Assembly: GCA_016648135.1 (NCBI GenBank)
Contig: JADDOH010010212.1
Location: 32,381 to 96,380 of the forward strand
Length of the DNA: 64,000 nucleotides
Reading direction: 5' to 3'
DNA from: Agrypnia vestita
Taxonomy: Eukaryota > Arthropoda > Insecta > Trichoptera > Phryganeidae
In this document: in pieces, positions 1 through 12,900 of the stretch
Numbering within the stretch: position 1 is the stretch's first letter
Layout: each line of letters opens with the position of its first letter
The notes under the pieces: generated by a model
Seen by the model: only the letters and a program-made list of their open reading frames with translations
Databases searched by the model: none
Told to the model about the DNA's origin: nothing
Made by a program: the position numbers and the translations under genes

Positions 1-529
1 CGCCAGATGGCGTTTATTAAATTAAAAAATAGATTTGTATTTGTTGTGTTCTTACCAGCCGCGCCAATGTTAGGTTATTGCCGGCTGGTAACGATGTATT
101 ATCGTGTCTTGTTACGCCAAAGATATCTAATGAAACTTAGTGATAAAGTTACAGTTTATTCAATTACGTTATACAAAACAAGTCAAATATTTATTACCCC
201 GCGGTCTAGCTAAGTCTGGTGCCCGCGGTGACTCCGACGGCTTTTCACGCACATTTACGCTGTCTCTGTCGCTCGCTCTCTTTCGCTCATTCCACAGACA
301 CTACAGTATTAAAAAACTTCATGGTCTGGATTCTTCTATCACAAAATTTCATGTCATGTATGTCAGGTTGTTATTTGTTATTATGTGGGACGGCAGCTTA
401 TAGAGGTTATAGAGATTGTCATATTAATTTTCAAAATAAACTCTTCTCCCTGACTTCACTGTCGTCACTTCTTCCTCACTGTCGTCGTCGACTGTTGGGT
501 TCAGCTCTCTTCGTCCTTAGGATGTAGGT
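1..529. other. No gene recognised
   Basis: Short open frames exist on the plus strand, but none has a recognisable protein pattern or splice context. A pyrimidine-rich stretch with repeated CTCTCTTTCGCTC-like sequence lies near 255-300. Probably unassigned repeat DNA. Confidence 0.4.
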
Positions 530-910
530 TCTTCTATTTTGGATGACGTCACCCAATCCATGCCTCTGGATCTGACCATCCCTTTGCACCACCCATGATT
601 TTATGGGTCTCACTCTGGATGTAATTCGGATCCATGGAGATCGCCTGGTTAACAATGTGACCGGGTGCTTTGCGTCCAACGTGACCATACCATCTCAATT
701 GCCTTTTCTGCATCTTGTTGTGGATGTCTCTGTGACGCTCAGGCTTCCACGAATGCGTGAACTCTTATGGAAACTTCGCATGACCAAGTCGGCATGCGCA
801 AACTCGATTGCATCTGCCTATTGTAGGTATTCCAGTATTCAAACCCATAGAAGAAGGCGGGTCTGACAATTGTCTGGTATACTTCACATAGGAATACTGA
901 CATGAATGCT
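530..910 (-). mobile_element. 3' tail of a non-LTR retrotransposon, decayed
   Basis: Read on the minus strand in two frames, this gives the pattern found after the reverse transcriptase of many arthropod non-LTR elements: VYQTIVRPAFFYGFEYW, then LRWYGHVGRKAPGHIVNQAI. The frame breaks between the two blocks, so this is a dead 5'-truncated copy. The pattern is seen directly; the clade is not determined. Confidence 0.65.
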
Positions 911-1049
911 AATTCCATCCGTCCCACACTAAGTATACTCTACACATCCTAATTCGTTATTTAAGAAGGTACGCAGGCGTACTTACACATCCGTACTCAC
1001 ATCATCATAGCCGCCGAGTCGCGCGAAGCGACAGGCACCGAGGAACAAA

Positions 1050-1605
1050 GTCATCACTCCCTGACAACAGCCAGCGCTGAAACACACACACACACATGGG
1101 GACAGCCGCATACCAGCAAAGCTAGATTACAGAAGAAGACAAAAACACCAGATGCCCATGGACGTAGGCGATGGAATATCGCGCAGACAGCATCCCCGGT
1201 CATATACCTCGGCACACTCCGACTCCAGACAACGGACGTTTCTTTGCTCTCGACAAGTATAAGAAGTGTGCCGAAAACGAACCATCATCGCTTTCTTCTT
1301 CGGACACCGACTCGAACGCCGGAGGCTCTCGCAGCGAACCTTCGCTTTCTTTGAAGACGCTGGAAGCCATCTCCGATCACGTAGCGATACCCTCGAAGTT
1401 ATCTTTATACTCGAGTTGTAATATTGAACATTAACTGTACCTACAACTGTAACAAATTTTTATACATACACAACTTTTCTACGAAATAAATATTGTAAAA
1501 CATCCTACGTGTTTTACCCACATTTGAGTTAGAAATTCCGTTTAAATACGGTGATGACCCTTGAAGCAGTCTCTAACCACCTACACCATCCCCCACAAAT
1601 TCACC
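1050..1605 (+). mobile_element. LTR-like repeat, copy A
   Basis: This GC-richer block is homologous, in the opposite orientation, to 3125-3640. Shared landmarks in order are GGTCATATACCTCGGCACAC, a TATAAG/TATAAAA-type box, GGAAGC-ATCT-CG, ACCCTCG-AGTTAT, an AATAAA signal followed by TGTAAAACATC, and ATTCCGTTTAA before GGTGATGACCC. A promoter-like box, a polyadenylation signal and a primer-site-like end suggest the LTR and first internal bases of an LTR retrotransposon, perhaps BEL/Pao. An 87-codon open frame inside (1171-1434) is not a convincing gene. A short CA microsatellite lies at about 1080-1096. Confidence 0.5.
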
Positions 1606-1989
1606 GGATTGATGATGTACGCCTTTCCACCAAAAATAACCGAAAGCTTATAATAACAAAAGAAATATCTTTTTTTATAATGCCAAATCATGATTAAATT
1701 TAAGAACACTCTATTATCCCTCTATTTGTCCTCCGATTCCGGTGAATATGAGAGGACTCTTTCCCCGGACCGTTTTATAAACAAAAGCTTCTATGTCTGT
1801 AGTACTCATTCGCCACCTGTTTGGCATTGTTTTAAATGCTAAAGTAGCTGCTATGCCATACACTTTAGTGACAGAGCGATGTCGCATAACTTCTAACATA
1901 AATTCACCCCTCATTATTCCCGCATTCTTTATTAATAAATATTGAAAAATATACAACCAAAGGAAAAAAAGTAAAGTACGCAGAATTTT

Positions 1990-2514
1990 CTAGTATCTTT
2001 CAATCCTATTAATATGTACAAAGTATTGGGGATTCCAAATGATTGATGCATATTCCAGAGTGCTCCGTACATAAGTGTTGAATAAATTTACTAAAGTAGT
2101 GGTATTTTTAAAGGGCTTTGATGTCCTTAGCATAAATCCTAGCATTTTCGCGGCCTTTTTGCATACCGAATCTCGGATCGGGATATAAGTCATCTTACTA
2201 TCAAGAATGATCCCAAGGTCCCTTATCTCAGAAACTTCTTTTAAATTGTTTGACGCTATATTACAATTAAATTCAAACATTTTTTTATTTCTGGTTAATA
2301 GCATGTAATTACATTTTTTAATATTGAGGTCTAGCATATTCCTATTGCAGTATTCTGTAAATATATTCAGATCCTCTTGCAGTTTCTGGCAATCTTGGAA
2401 ATTTCTAATTTGACGGTATGTTTTCACGTCATCAGCGAAAATAATAATTTCCGAATGCATTAGGTGGGTATGAATATCATTAATAAAAATCACAAAGAGA
2501 AGGGGTAAATAAGG
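1990..2514 (-). mobile_element. Non-LTR reverse transcriptase fragment (Jockey-like)
   Basis: An open frame of about 170 codons on the minus strand carries the reverse transcriptase core: PLLFVIFINDI, the catalytic IIFADDVKTY box (FADD form of YxDD), then NIKKCNYM and YLGIILDSK-type blocks ending in RSTLEYASIIWNP. The N-terminal half of the polymerase is missing and homology starts abruptly near 2514, as expected of 5' truncation. The frame continues less clearly to about 1714. It is a dead fragment because no endonuclease or full palm domain is present. Confidence 0.85.
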
Positions 2515-3124
2515 CTGGTTCGACGCAGGCTCGAAAATTCAGTTTGTGAAATTAACAAAGCGACATCTCCGAGCGAACTGTGAATCAGTGATCAGTAATA
2601 CTACAACATGTGGTATGAGTAAGAGAAACAAGTGCAAGTAAAAAGTGAATTAAAGAGGAAACCATGGCGAATTATTAATATGGGCGTATATCTAACGAAC
2701 ATTTATCAGAAGCGATCCAAGGCCTAGAAATAGCGTTAATTAGTGTGAATTAAGGAACAGTTTAATAATAAGTGCGTGAAATATTTGGAAGACATTTAGC
2801 GACTACAAAATTTAGAATAGGGCTAAAAATTAACTCGTGTCCAAGACTTTCGTTGGCAATAAATTAAACTAAATAAATTTCTAGTTTTTTCATTTGTCTC
2901 TCAAGGCCACGTCCCGTGAAAATAATTTAGGTGTTAAATAAAGGGTTTACTGTAAGGGCACTGCAGGGTTTTCAAAAAACGTAAACCTGCTGCTCAGTAC
3001 TATCACAATGCATTATGTATCTGCAATTCTGGATTTCATTGGGGTCTGTTATAGTGTGCGTTCATTTTTTAGAACCATTTATGCAGCAGATCTGAATATT
3101 AACCGGTAAATCTTCCTCTTGTGA
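2515..3124. other. Intergenic repeat-derived DNA, no gene
   Basis: AT-rich, with many stops in all frames. The part next to 2515 resembles a transcribed retroelement leader but has no diagnostic end. No splice-compatible final exon of gene 1 could be recognised here. Confidence 0.4.
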
Positions 3125-3640
3125 TATTCTTCTGTGGGGGTTGGTATGATGATGGCTGGAGACTGCTTTATAGTCACCATCGTAATTAAACGGAATCTCC
3201 AACTCAGAAATATACGTAAAACACTTGTGATGTTTTACAGAATTTATTGTGTCTATCTACATGTGTATAAAATAGCTTACATAAATACAATTAACTAGAA
3301 ATAGTACAGCGCGAGTATAAAAATTACTACGAGGATATCGATGAGTAAACGAAGATAGCTTCCAGCTGCCCGTTCGGAATGTTGCTAGCGAAAGCGTGAC
3401 GATGTTTCCGTGTTCCCCGTTTTATAATCCTCGAGAACAAAGCATAGTCACAAGTCTGCGTAGTGGTGTGCCGAGGTATATGACCTGGCCTGCCGAGAAT
3501 TTGGTCACCTCTTGTAGCTTACCCGCCCGAGGGCGTCCACCTCGGCCGGACACCTCATTCATATTTTGTCTACGGTGTAAATGTGTCCCGCGTGTGTTTC
3601 CATGCCCGCTGTCGTGAGGGAATAATGACCTCGTCCCAGG
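3125..3640 (-). mobile_element. LTR-like repeat, copy B (inverted relative to copy A)
   Basis: On the minus strand the order of landmarks matches copy A: the CATATACCTCGGCACAC block, a GATTATAAAACGGGG box, GCTGGAAGC-ATCTTCG, ATATCCTCGTAGTAAT, AATAAATTCTGTAAAACATC, GAGATTCCGTTTAATTACG and then ATGGTGACTATA. Divergence between the copies is large, so both are old. The pair flanks the reverse transcriptase fragment, but that element is non-LTR, so they need not be one insertion. Confidence 0.5.
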
Positions 3641-3740
3641 ACACGCGTGCTAGACCTATACACGGTGGTTGTTATGTGTGGATACGTTATGTGTCAAAAC
3701 TTCCATCAAAAGAGGTGTCAGTGCTAAAGTTGATACTCAC

Positions 3741-3937
3741 AAGCGATGATGCTGCCAGCGGCGCTGGTTCCGCACCACTTGGAACCCCTGCGACCGTCCA
3801 CCGTCTGCCCGTCCGGTATGAAGAGGTAGTCCGTGCTTCTAACTCTGTTGGGCATGAAGGGATTCCTCTCGCAGTCTTCGTCAAGATTCTGGTTTCTGCT
3901 CCCGGAATCGGCCATCTGGAATTGACTGGCAGTGTAC
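3741..3937 (-). CDS. Gene 1 exon 10: second CUB-like region, continued
   Basis: 197 bases between GTTTCAG and GTGAGT (phase 2 in, phase 1 out). It encodes KYTASQFQMADSGSRNQNLD, EDCERNPFMPNRVRSTDYLF and a block ending SKWCGTSAAGSIIA. The D-C....D.L.IP.G......RFCG-like order fits the family. A further exon giving the last strands should follow but was not found. Confidence 0.88.
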
Positions 3938-6900
3938 CTGAAACCGGAAATAGAATGTTTGTATGTATGAAGCGTGATAAAAATGTGAGCACGGTTCCTA
4001 GCAACTAACATTGCAGCAGAACGCACTCGGTACCAACCAATGGCTAGTGATCACTGGGAAATGGCAATGTACTGGTTGTAAGCGGAAGCAGCCTGCCCAG
4101 CGTATAGTACGCACGCCAGGTCTCATTGGTTGGATTGTAAGAGTTTGAAAAAATTTCAATCGCTTTTGCGCGAAAAACTGTAGCGCGGGAGTTTAATCCT
4201 TGAAAATTTATTCTCGATGGATTAATTTACGAGGGAATAAGTACTTTCCGCGTAAAACGCTTTAACAAAAACAAAGATTATTCTTATGTGATTGTTCCAT
4301 GTCTCTTTCGCCCTCACAATCGATAGCAAAGTGTGAATCAATGTCCGAGTTTTAATTTAATTAAATCGTGGCTCGAAAATGGCTAAATTAGAAGAAAACC
4401 TGGCGGCCATGGAGCGAGATAATCAAAGAGAAATTCGCGCATGTTAACGAGTCTACGCGAGAAGTCGACATGCAAGCTTTCTGCTACTAAGGCGATATGA
4501 ATATTAACTATGCATCTAATTTTGAAACTGAACTTAAAACTACACTCATATAAGATCTAATTGGTGCAAGATATTAATCCCTATATTTGGATTTCGCGAA
4601 TAAGATTCGTTGAGATAATGTTCAAGCGAACAGTGTTCGGAATTGTAGGTTCTCGAATAGGTGGTACCTACACCAAAATCAAACATAAAAGGCCCCTCCT
4701 ACCTATCTCCTCAAGTGGCAGTTTTGATGGTTATGTCGCCAAATTGCATCATTGGTCCTTATTTCTTTTTAAAACACACGTGGCGTGAATGCGACGAATA
4801 ATTTGAGTTTACTAAATTTTTAATAGAACAAAATAAATTAATATCTTTTATATGTTAAGAATATAATATTTAAATACGATTGCGTCGAACAAGAAAAACC
4901 GATGGCCCTTAAATGGGCATTTATGCCAATTTCCTATGTTGGCCCTGACAAACATTTTTAGAAGAAAAAGTGATTTTTTATATTTTGATTTTTATTTTGA
5001 TGTGTACGTAGAATTGATAATTACATTTTTAATCACATGAATTGTGAGCGCAAGCGCGCAGATGGGCAATAATAAATAAAACCCTTTTGGTACGCCTAGC
5101 GCGCTCGATGCATTTTTTATTGAAAATAACCGAAGTTATTTATTGTACTTTTTATTAAATGTATGTTTTTTTAAGATTATTTTTGCTGAATCGTCAAATA
5201 AAAGAGTGTTGATGGTCCGGAGGTGGTGGGGGTACAATTTTACCACCACCATATTTATTTTAATATAAATTCAATACTATCTGGCGACATCGGTACCGTG
5301 CCGAAGTCGACATTTTCATACAAAAATTATAAAAATTAATATGATTCGGTTCGTAATCACTTGTATATGGCTTTACATGATTTTATGTAGAAAATATATT
5401 GAATTTGTGTAGCCAGGCTCGCCAGAGAGACCAAATATACGAAATTATTGCACCCAGCTTGGCCCTGGCCCGCTTTTTGCCGATTATGATATTATGATAA
5501 TGAAGGATGAACCTGAGAAACATTTGTTAAGGAAATAAAATAAAGATAAAATATAGATGTGTAATAATAGTATGAAATAGCTATAGTAGAACGTTTGGTT
5601 ACATGTTTATTGATATTTTGAATGCGGTATTCATAGACCTGCGACTCGAATTATGAGTAGTGATCCCGCCGTCCGACAGAGGTTGGGGTTGTCGGTTCCC
5701 GAAATGCCGACCTCTGATTGGTCGTTGAAAATGCGCCTGGGCGTGCGGGCCCTGACGATTTTATTAAATAAATTACGTGGCGCAGGAATCCAGAATTCAG
5801 TTCTGCTCCTGCGTTCACCTCCAGATCTACTTGCGACTTTCTCTTCTTCTCTACTCCTGCTTCAACCTCTGGACCGCTCTATGACTCTCGGCGAATTTTT
5901 ATACGATCTCGCTTTCGTCTGAAAATCTGCGATATCGGTTCCATCAGGTTGACCTGACCGTAGGGCGGTGAAATCACCCCCTATTTTCGCACGTTCCCGC
6001 GAGGAACAACGATGTTAATAATTTGCTTGAATAAATATTAAATGTGCATTAAATTCCTTTGTAGTCTATAAATTCTTTATTTCTAGACTTAATAACTGCT
6101 GCGCATGAATAGCAATAAAGAAATCTAAACAGATTAAATATATATATATAACCAATGTTTAAGTAAGCATAGGAAAGGGGAGTATGAGCTTTGCTTACTT
6201 TTGTTGACAAGGGAGGGGAGGGGAGGGGGGTTAAAAATTACTAAATTTCTGCTTACTTAATACTTGAATAGCTAATGTCGTTATCAACTTTTCGCAAGAC
6301 AAAGTTGGTGAATTAATAATTTCAATAAATTCAACTGTTAAATGCGTGGCCATTTCCTACCCACATCCAGAAATCAATGGTTTGTTCAAACAATCCAAAA
6401 ACATTTGATAATTTGAAGTTGAATATCTAACGGTGTACCCCGACATAAAGCTCATTTATTTGATAAATACATCGAAAATTGGTTTCACTCCTGTAAACGA
6501 AGCCGATTTGGCCAATTGGCCAAATCGTTTAAATAGACGACATTTTGTTTCAAATACAATGAAATCTCTTGTGCATCAAAATAAAAATAAAATGTTGGTT
6601 ACTGTTTTTGTTTTAGTTCATTTTAATCCTCCCTCAAAGCAATCTTGTGAAAAAATGTGGACTTGCAATCGCGCGTAAATAACCGTATTCAAAAGATTAA
6701 AAAAACTGACCACGATATAAATATAAAAAAAATTTCATGTTTTCGGTTTACTCTTCAACGACAAACAATTATTTTCTTTGTACACTTAAATAGAAAATAA
6801 TGTTATTCTGGAAAATTCTCTTAGGTAATGTTAGCCATTTGTTCCGGGGAAATCCTGACTGTGAATGGTTTTCACGGCCACTCAGAATCTTCTGGGGTGT

Positions 6901-9900
6901 TATTTTGACCTTTCTGGCCGACGTTTTGGATCCCATTGCATGATCCATCATCAGGGCTGATGTGTTATTGTGAGTGTTGGTGTTGTGTTAAGTAATGGCT
7001 AGCAATACCTTATCAGAAACGTCAGCCAAAAAGGTCGTAATAAAACGGCATAATACCCCAGATAGAAAAAGACCAGAAAAAGTCCTGACTATGTTTATTA
7101 AAATGCGGGGAAAACGGTGGTTAAAATCAAATCATTATTGTTGAATAACCTTTTACAATGTTTGATGACGATTCAAATGTCAAAACGGCTCTTACTTGAT
7201 TCCGCAAACATCTGCAGATCTCCTAAAGCACGTGGCGTAGCGCAGCTTCCCCAAGTATGGCCCATTCCCCCGGTTGTAGTTGAAGGACTCGATGGCTCCA
7301 GACCTGTCGGGGTAGTACTGCAGGCATCCTGGGGGAGCTGTAATAACGATAATAAATAATAAAATTGATGTTTGTCCTTTTCAGTGTGAGGGCCCGGTAT
7401 TCCCAATAATACGCTGGCGTCAATTCACATATTCCAGTAGAAAACAACAATATGCAACGACAGGTTTCTCCCGCGACCATACGTCTTCACGAGCATGTCT
7501 GTCAATCTGGAACGGCTGCTTCCACCTGTACTGTCTCCCACGATCGACACTTACACACATACACACGCGACCACATACAAGCACGCACACACGCACGTAC
7601 ATCGAGATACACGCTAATTAATAAAAATAATAACGATAATGGTAGGTCTGTTTTCTCTTCCATTTTTGTACGTTGTATTACATGTTGACTATCTTACTGA
7701 GAGTTTTCTATTTGAAGACAGTCGACTTTTTTAAGTTGCTATCTGTACCCGGAAATGCTTTGCTAATGATACCTTTGCTACACAACACTGTAAAAATTAC
7801 ATTTAAAAAAGCAATAGATTAATTATTTCAACTCAATCCAGTATCCCAATCACGAGACTATTCTAGCGACTTGCGTATATTTAATGTATCTATGTAATGC
7901 GATCATGTACGAATTGGCACATGTTTTTCACAACGATTAAGCGCGTGCAGTGCGTGTGGCGAACAAACAAATAAAATAAAATTCGTATTATTAAAATTAT
8001 TGACACAGAATAACTTGAGCATCGCAAATTTATGGACGAGTGTTGCGGTTAAGTATGAGAGCATTATGCCAGGGTTATGAGTATGTATTATGAGTATGCT
8101 AGGAGTTCAGATCAGTCAATAAATGGTTGAAAACTGCAACACACTTTTCACAATATACTTTCACACTCGATGGTGCCCTGGGTCGGTGATTACTTGTATC
8201 ACTCGACCGTGAATATATATTTACCGGAGGTGGTGATCTATTTGGTGCACCTTGCACTGTCGAGCGATAAATTTGGACTAGCGAAAACAGATATTATATA
8301 TAGGAAAAAAGACAAGGAGGAAACATGCAATGAATTAATGAATACACTACCTATAAGGTACTCATCCTCGGCTGCCGTCCCTTCGATCCAGCTTTCCCTG
8401 GCCTCCCTTTCCAACAGAGGCTCGCTTTTCCCGAGGATCCCGATTGGCCTGCCGAGGAATGGTCTCACTGGGTAGTTGGCCGTCAGCACCTCCAGGTAAG
8501 TTGGCTTCTTTTGCAACCTGAAGGAAAATAATGTAAGCAATTTATGTTGTATTTTATTCTGGAAATCAAACAGCTTATTGTGATCTAGGGCTATAGTTAG
8601 AACGTGCCCTAAAGCGGGTCCACCAATCGGAGGTCTTTTCATGCACCCGACAAGAGGAGCCAAAGAGAAGAACGAAGTCTCAAGCGCGGGCGGAACCTAA
8701 CTCGCACTACTCGCCTATGTTATTCCTTCTTTGGCCATTCGACCATTTACGCGTGTTCAGTTTTGTAACATTTAAAATCTGCAGTCATTCGAAATAAAGC
8801 AGGGTGTACCAACCGTCCCTAATATTACCACCTTTCTTACTTGCTTGACACGTTGCACTGACCCGAACACACGAGGACACTGTAGAATTCCGTCGAAAAA
8901 GTCGGACTTCTTGTTCACCCTCATTACATTACGCAAAGACTTATTAATGATATGTTAAAACAATATTAGTACAGAAATAACCAAAAATGCAAACCGACAA
9001 ATGTCACTGGCGTATACAATATCCGATAAAATAACGCCTCAGAATTTTAAATATTTTTTTAATGCTTAGCTGATTTTTTAAATTTAATGAATGATCTTAC
9101 ATCAGGATTACATCCCTCTGTAATATTTAAACGCTATTATTGGTCAGAGAGTGGGTCTGATATTGTTAACAAGATTCCTCGTTGACAGATAAGTGAAAAA
9201 TTACAAGATTCCTCTAAATGACTATTAACTAGCGAGAATTATAATGTTTGTTGTTATGTTTTGAATTCTTATTATTAATTCTCATAATTGAATTTTGTGA
9301 TTGGGAAGTTTACCCTCTGGTATTGTAGCACTCCAACTGTCGAATCCGGATCCTCCAAGAGGGTGGCGACAGGTCGTTCCTCAGCTGTCTGTCGGCAATT
9401 TTGAAGTTTATCCTCAAAGCTCGACTGTTCAAGGAAGAGTTGACACGCACGTATACTGAAATCGATTTGTGATTTTAATTATTTTTATATTATTTTGGCG
9501 CCCGACGTGGGGCACATTGAAATTTTTGAAAACACAGAAAAATATTATTTGTCGATCGGACTTTCTACTGTGCTATAAAATAAGTATTTATTTAGGCGTT
9601 CGGGACGTGGAAGTACTTCATTAAGGTATATATGGGTATACGTAAGATGAAATAACTGAATTAACACACTTTTATTTATTTCACTGCCAGATATATATTA
9701 TATCTACGAATGTCATTTGTAAAAAAGATTTTTTTTTTGTTTTGTTTTATTCTAAGAAATTATTATAATTGTGGCTTGTTTAAACTGGATTAAATATAAA
9801 TGGACGAATACAGGCTAACGTTTCGTCATGCCTTGTATTCAACGGCATTCAATGCTTAGTATCTGTTCTTATGCGCTTTGGACATCAAGAGACGGTAGAC

Positions 9901-12900
9901 CCCACGAAGTACAGGTACAGATAATGTGGTTTATCGGTTTAACGATCGAAGTGTACTGGAAGATGGTTAAATTTCGGATATGAATATGTGCGATATGCAC
10001 AAGCATGAAGCAATAATGTTGTGTTAGGAATAGGGGATTATGTGCTATGTCGTACGAAGTAACGGCTGTAAGTATGGGTTTGTTATTTTATCAGGAATAA
10101 GAGTAATAGTTAATAAAAAAGCAAAACATCCATTCCTCTTTGCTTAACCATTATCATTCTTACTACTGATGTTTACGCTTTTGTGTGAGCGTCCGGTATT
10201 ACCAATAAAACACCGACATCAATTCACAGGTTTATTCTATCAGAATACAACAAAATTTACAGCGATCGGGTTCTCCTGCGATCGTACGTCTTCCCGAGCA
10301 AGCCTGTCAATCTGGTTTGGGTCGCGTCCTTTCGCACCGTCTCCCATAACCATCACATCCACACACGCGCACGCACGTACAACGAAAAACACTACAGTAA
10401 GTTAGTAGGAGTAGTGAATCTTTGCCAAACCACTTTTTTACAAAAGTAGATGGTACTATGAGAAACTCACGGTGCTGGCCGCTGTTCTCACCGCATAAGG
10501 GCGGGATGTGCTCACTGAATGCCTGCAGGTTGGTCACTTGGAAGACGTCATCTCTGCATGCGAAGGACTGAAAATTAACCCAAGGATTATTGGTCTCACT
10601 GTTGGAGGGCCAAAAAATATGATATTTTTCAATACCACCCCGCATCAATGCAATGGTGCTTACAGATATGAAAAGTAAGAAGATTTTTATTATAACTCGA
10701 CACATTACTCAATTTACTGAGCGAGTCATAATAGGAAGTAGTTCCAGCGGTGGAAGCGATCTTCTATCCGATGCTTTTAATGCTGTCATCAAACACATCA
10801 AAGCGATCGATCAGTTCATTTAAGAGTTGCACACTAAGCATTTTGGTGTGCCTATTCAATACATTCCTTCTGCATTTTGGGACATAGAATAATGCATGAC
10901 CTCAATTACGTTATTAGTTATTTTGTACAAATAGACCATAATTCTCTGAAAGGCAAACGTGTTTTTTACGATTTTGACCATCAATATAACTAGGTCTTCA
11001 GGTCTATGTTTTTTTTATTCTTTTGTGCTAATTAATAATCCTAGACGAACCGCTCGGAAGACTTTCTGACTAGACATAATTTCCGTCCGCGTCATTGTGG
11101 TGTCCTTTCCTCGGCCATAGAATGGATGACCGAGGAAAGAATAGCACGCGCGCTAAGCTTTACTTAAAGGATACTAATTACCTACCTATTTATGTATTCT
11201 ATCATCAATAAACCATAAATGTACCTTGTGAATATTTGTTCTTGCTTACCTATTATACTGTCTTGCTTATCTTGCGACACAGCATCAAATCATTCTCTAA
11301 TTAAGGTAATTTATAACGCAGTATTTTAATAAGTAAATAAATAATAGGGGATTACGTGCAGGTCTCCTGCTCCTATGAGCATCTATATGCTCATAACAAT
11401 GGATATTCTGAAGTAACGAGATAAAGGTAATGGTCTCAATTAAGGCGACGTGGACGTGTCTTACGAGTGCCATAAGAATGACTTGGTAACTTCGGAAGAA
11501 AGGCAGCCGGTGGATCGCCTCAGAGTCAGTTGGAATACAGTTACAAAGCCTATACGAATTGGGTCTTGAAAGGTCAGTAAGTACTTCAGCACTGAAGCGG
11601 TACAAGGTAGGGAAGAATGTAAAAGCCTTGTAATATTCATACGATTTTTTGGAGTCAATACTCGGCTTTCAAAATCCATTATTGTACGAGAAAGTCATTG
11701 ATTATTTATTGATATTCTGACGATTGTCAGATGGGTGAATTTTTAAACTCCCACTACTAGGGAGTAACTAAACAACTAAATCGGAATAAATGTAGGTAAT
11801 TTAAGTCCACCACCACGGCAGATGTGTTGCTGTGAATGTTGATGTTGTGGTTAACTATCGGCTTGTAATACCGTGTCGAAAGCAGAGCGTAGCATTGACC
11901 GGCGAGTCTGGATCACGGGCCAAGCGCGGGCTAAGTTCATTCCGTCACCCGCTTCGAGCTTGTGAACCACGCCTTTGTTAATCTCTCGACTATTTTAGTA
12001 TTGCAACCGGAAATTATGAAATTTAGATAAATTATAATAATTGTAAAACAGTGTTAAGCAATATTTAACCACAACATCAACGCATAGTGTCTCATTTCAT
12101 AACAATTCATGCATTCAGTGCCATAGATTAGGCCAAGCATCTCCATAGTTGGTAATATAGGTACTTACAAAGGTGCCCACTCTCGTTTGTCGAGCCGTGC
12201 GCTGTCCCTCCTGAAACAAATAGTCAACAATTTAATCAACGATCGATGTAAGTCATTTGTGAATATCTCGAATTATTATATTATCCGATTTTTTACAGAA
12301 CACAAGTCAAAAATATTTTTAAAAAAAAAATTAAAGTCGCTTGACTATTGATTTTCGCATATTGACAATAGAACACTTTCGACTCACTAATTTTTTCAGG
12401 TAAATTATCTCCAGTATAGCGCGTCAGTTGGTCCTGAGAAGAACCGTAGCATTCCCGAAGTTTCAAGCAGATTGCACTACTAATCTTCTGGGATGACTTT
12501 TCACTAAAGTTTCGAAGCAAAAAATCGTGAAAACATGTATTTTCAGGCCGACAGTTCAGGTCTTAGTACATTTCAATTCTTATAATTACGTCGCAGTTTA
12601 TTCCCTATTGTGCGGTTTCTCGTAATTCTGCCTTGAGTAAATATTCTGCTATAATGTTAACGTGAGTATACGCTCTAATATCTTGAGTTACTAAGTATTG
12701 CGGATTAACTCTATTGTACCATGAATATTTTTATATATTCATTAAATTAAATAAACAATATATACGCATATATCATATATGTGTATGAGTTAACCGACTA
12801 TTTGACTAACAAAATTCACCAGGAATAGCAATTTTTTGTATTGATTTTATAAATTTATCTCTACTAATATATAAAGAGGTATAGTTTGTGAGGTTGTAAG

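Noticed and set aside
1171..1434. Plus-strand frame of 87 codons in a GC-richer block
   Set aside because: The block is a repeat with a second, inverted copy at 3125-3640 that does not keep the frame. LTR features explain its composition.
3583..4008. Plus-strand open frame of 141 codons
   Set aside because: It overlaps gene 1 exon 10 in antisense. The minus frame has CUB-type cysteine spacing, matching splice sites and phase.
5653..5922. Plus-strand frame of 89 codons
   Set aside because: No motif, no splice context, and it lies in a GC-rich block that looks like an LTR; coding status cannot be supported.
8238..8663. Minus-strand open frame of 141 codons as a separate gene
   Set aside because: It contains gene 1 exon 8; the phases on both sides fit exons 7 and 9, so the open flanks are chance.
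10307..10705. Minus-strand open frame of 132 codons as a single-exon gene
   Set aside because: Only its middle, 10471-10567, is real coding sequence bounded by splice sites. The rest is intron that happens to be open.
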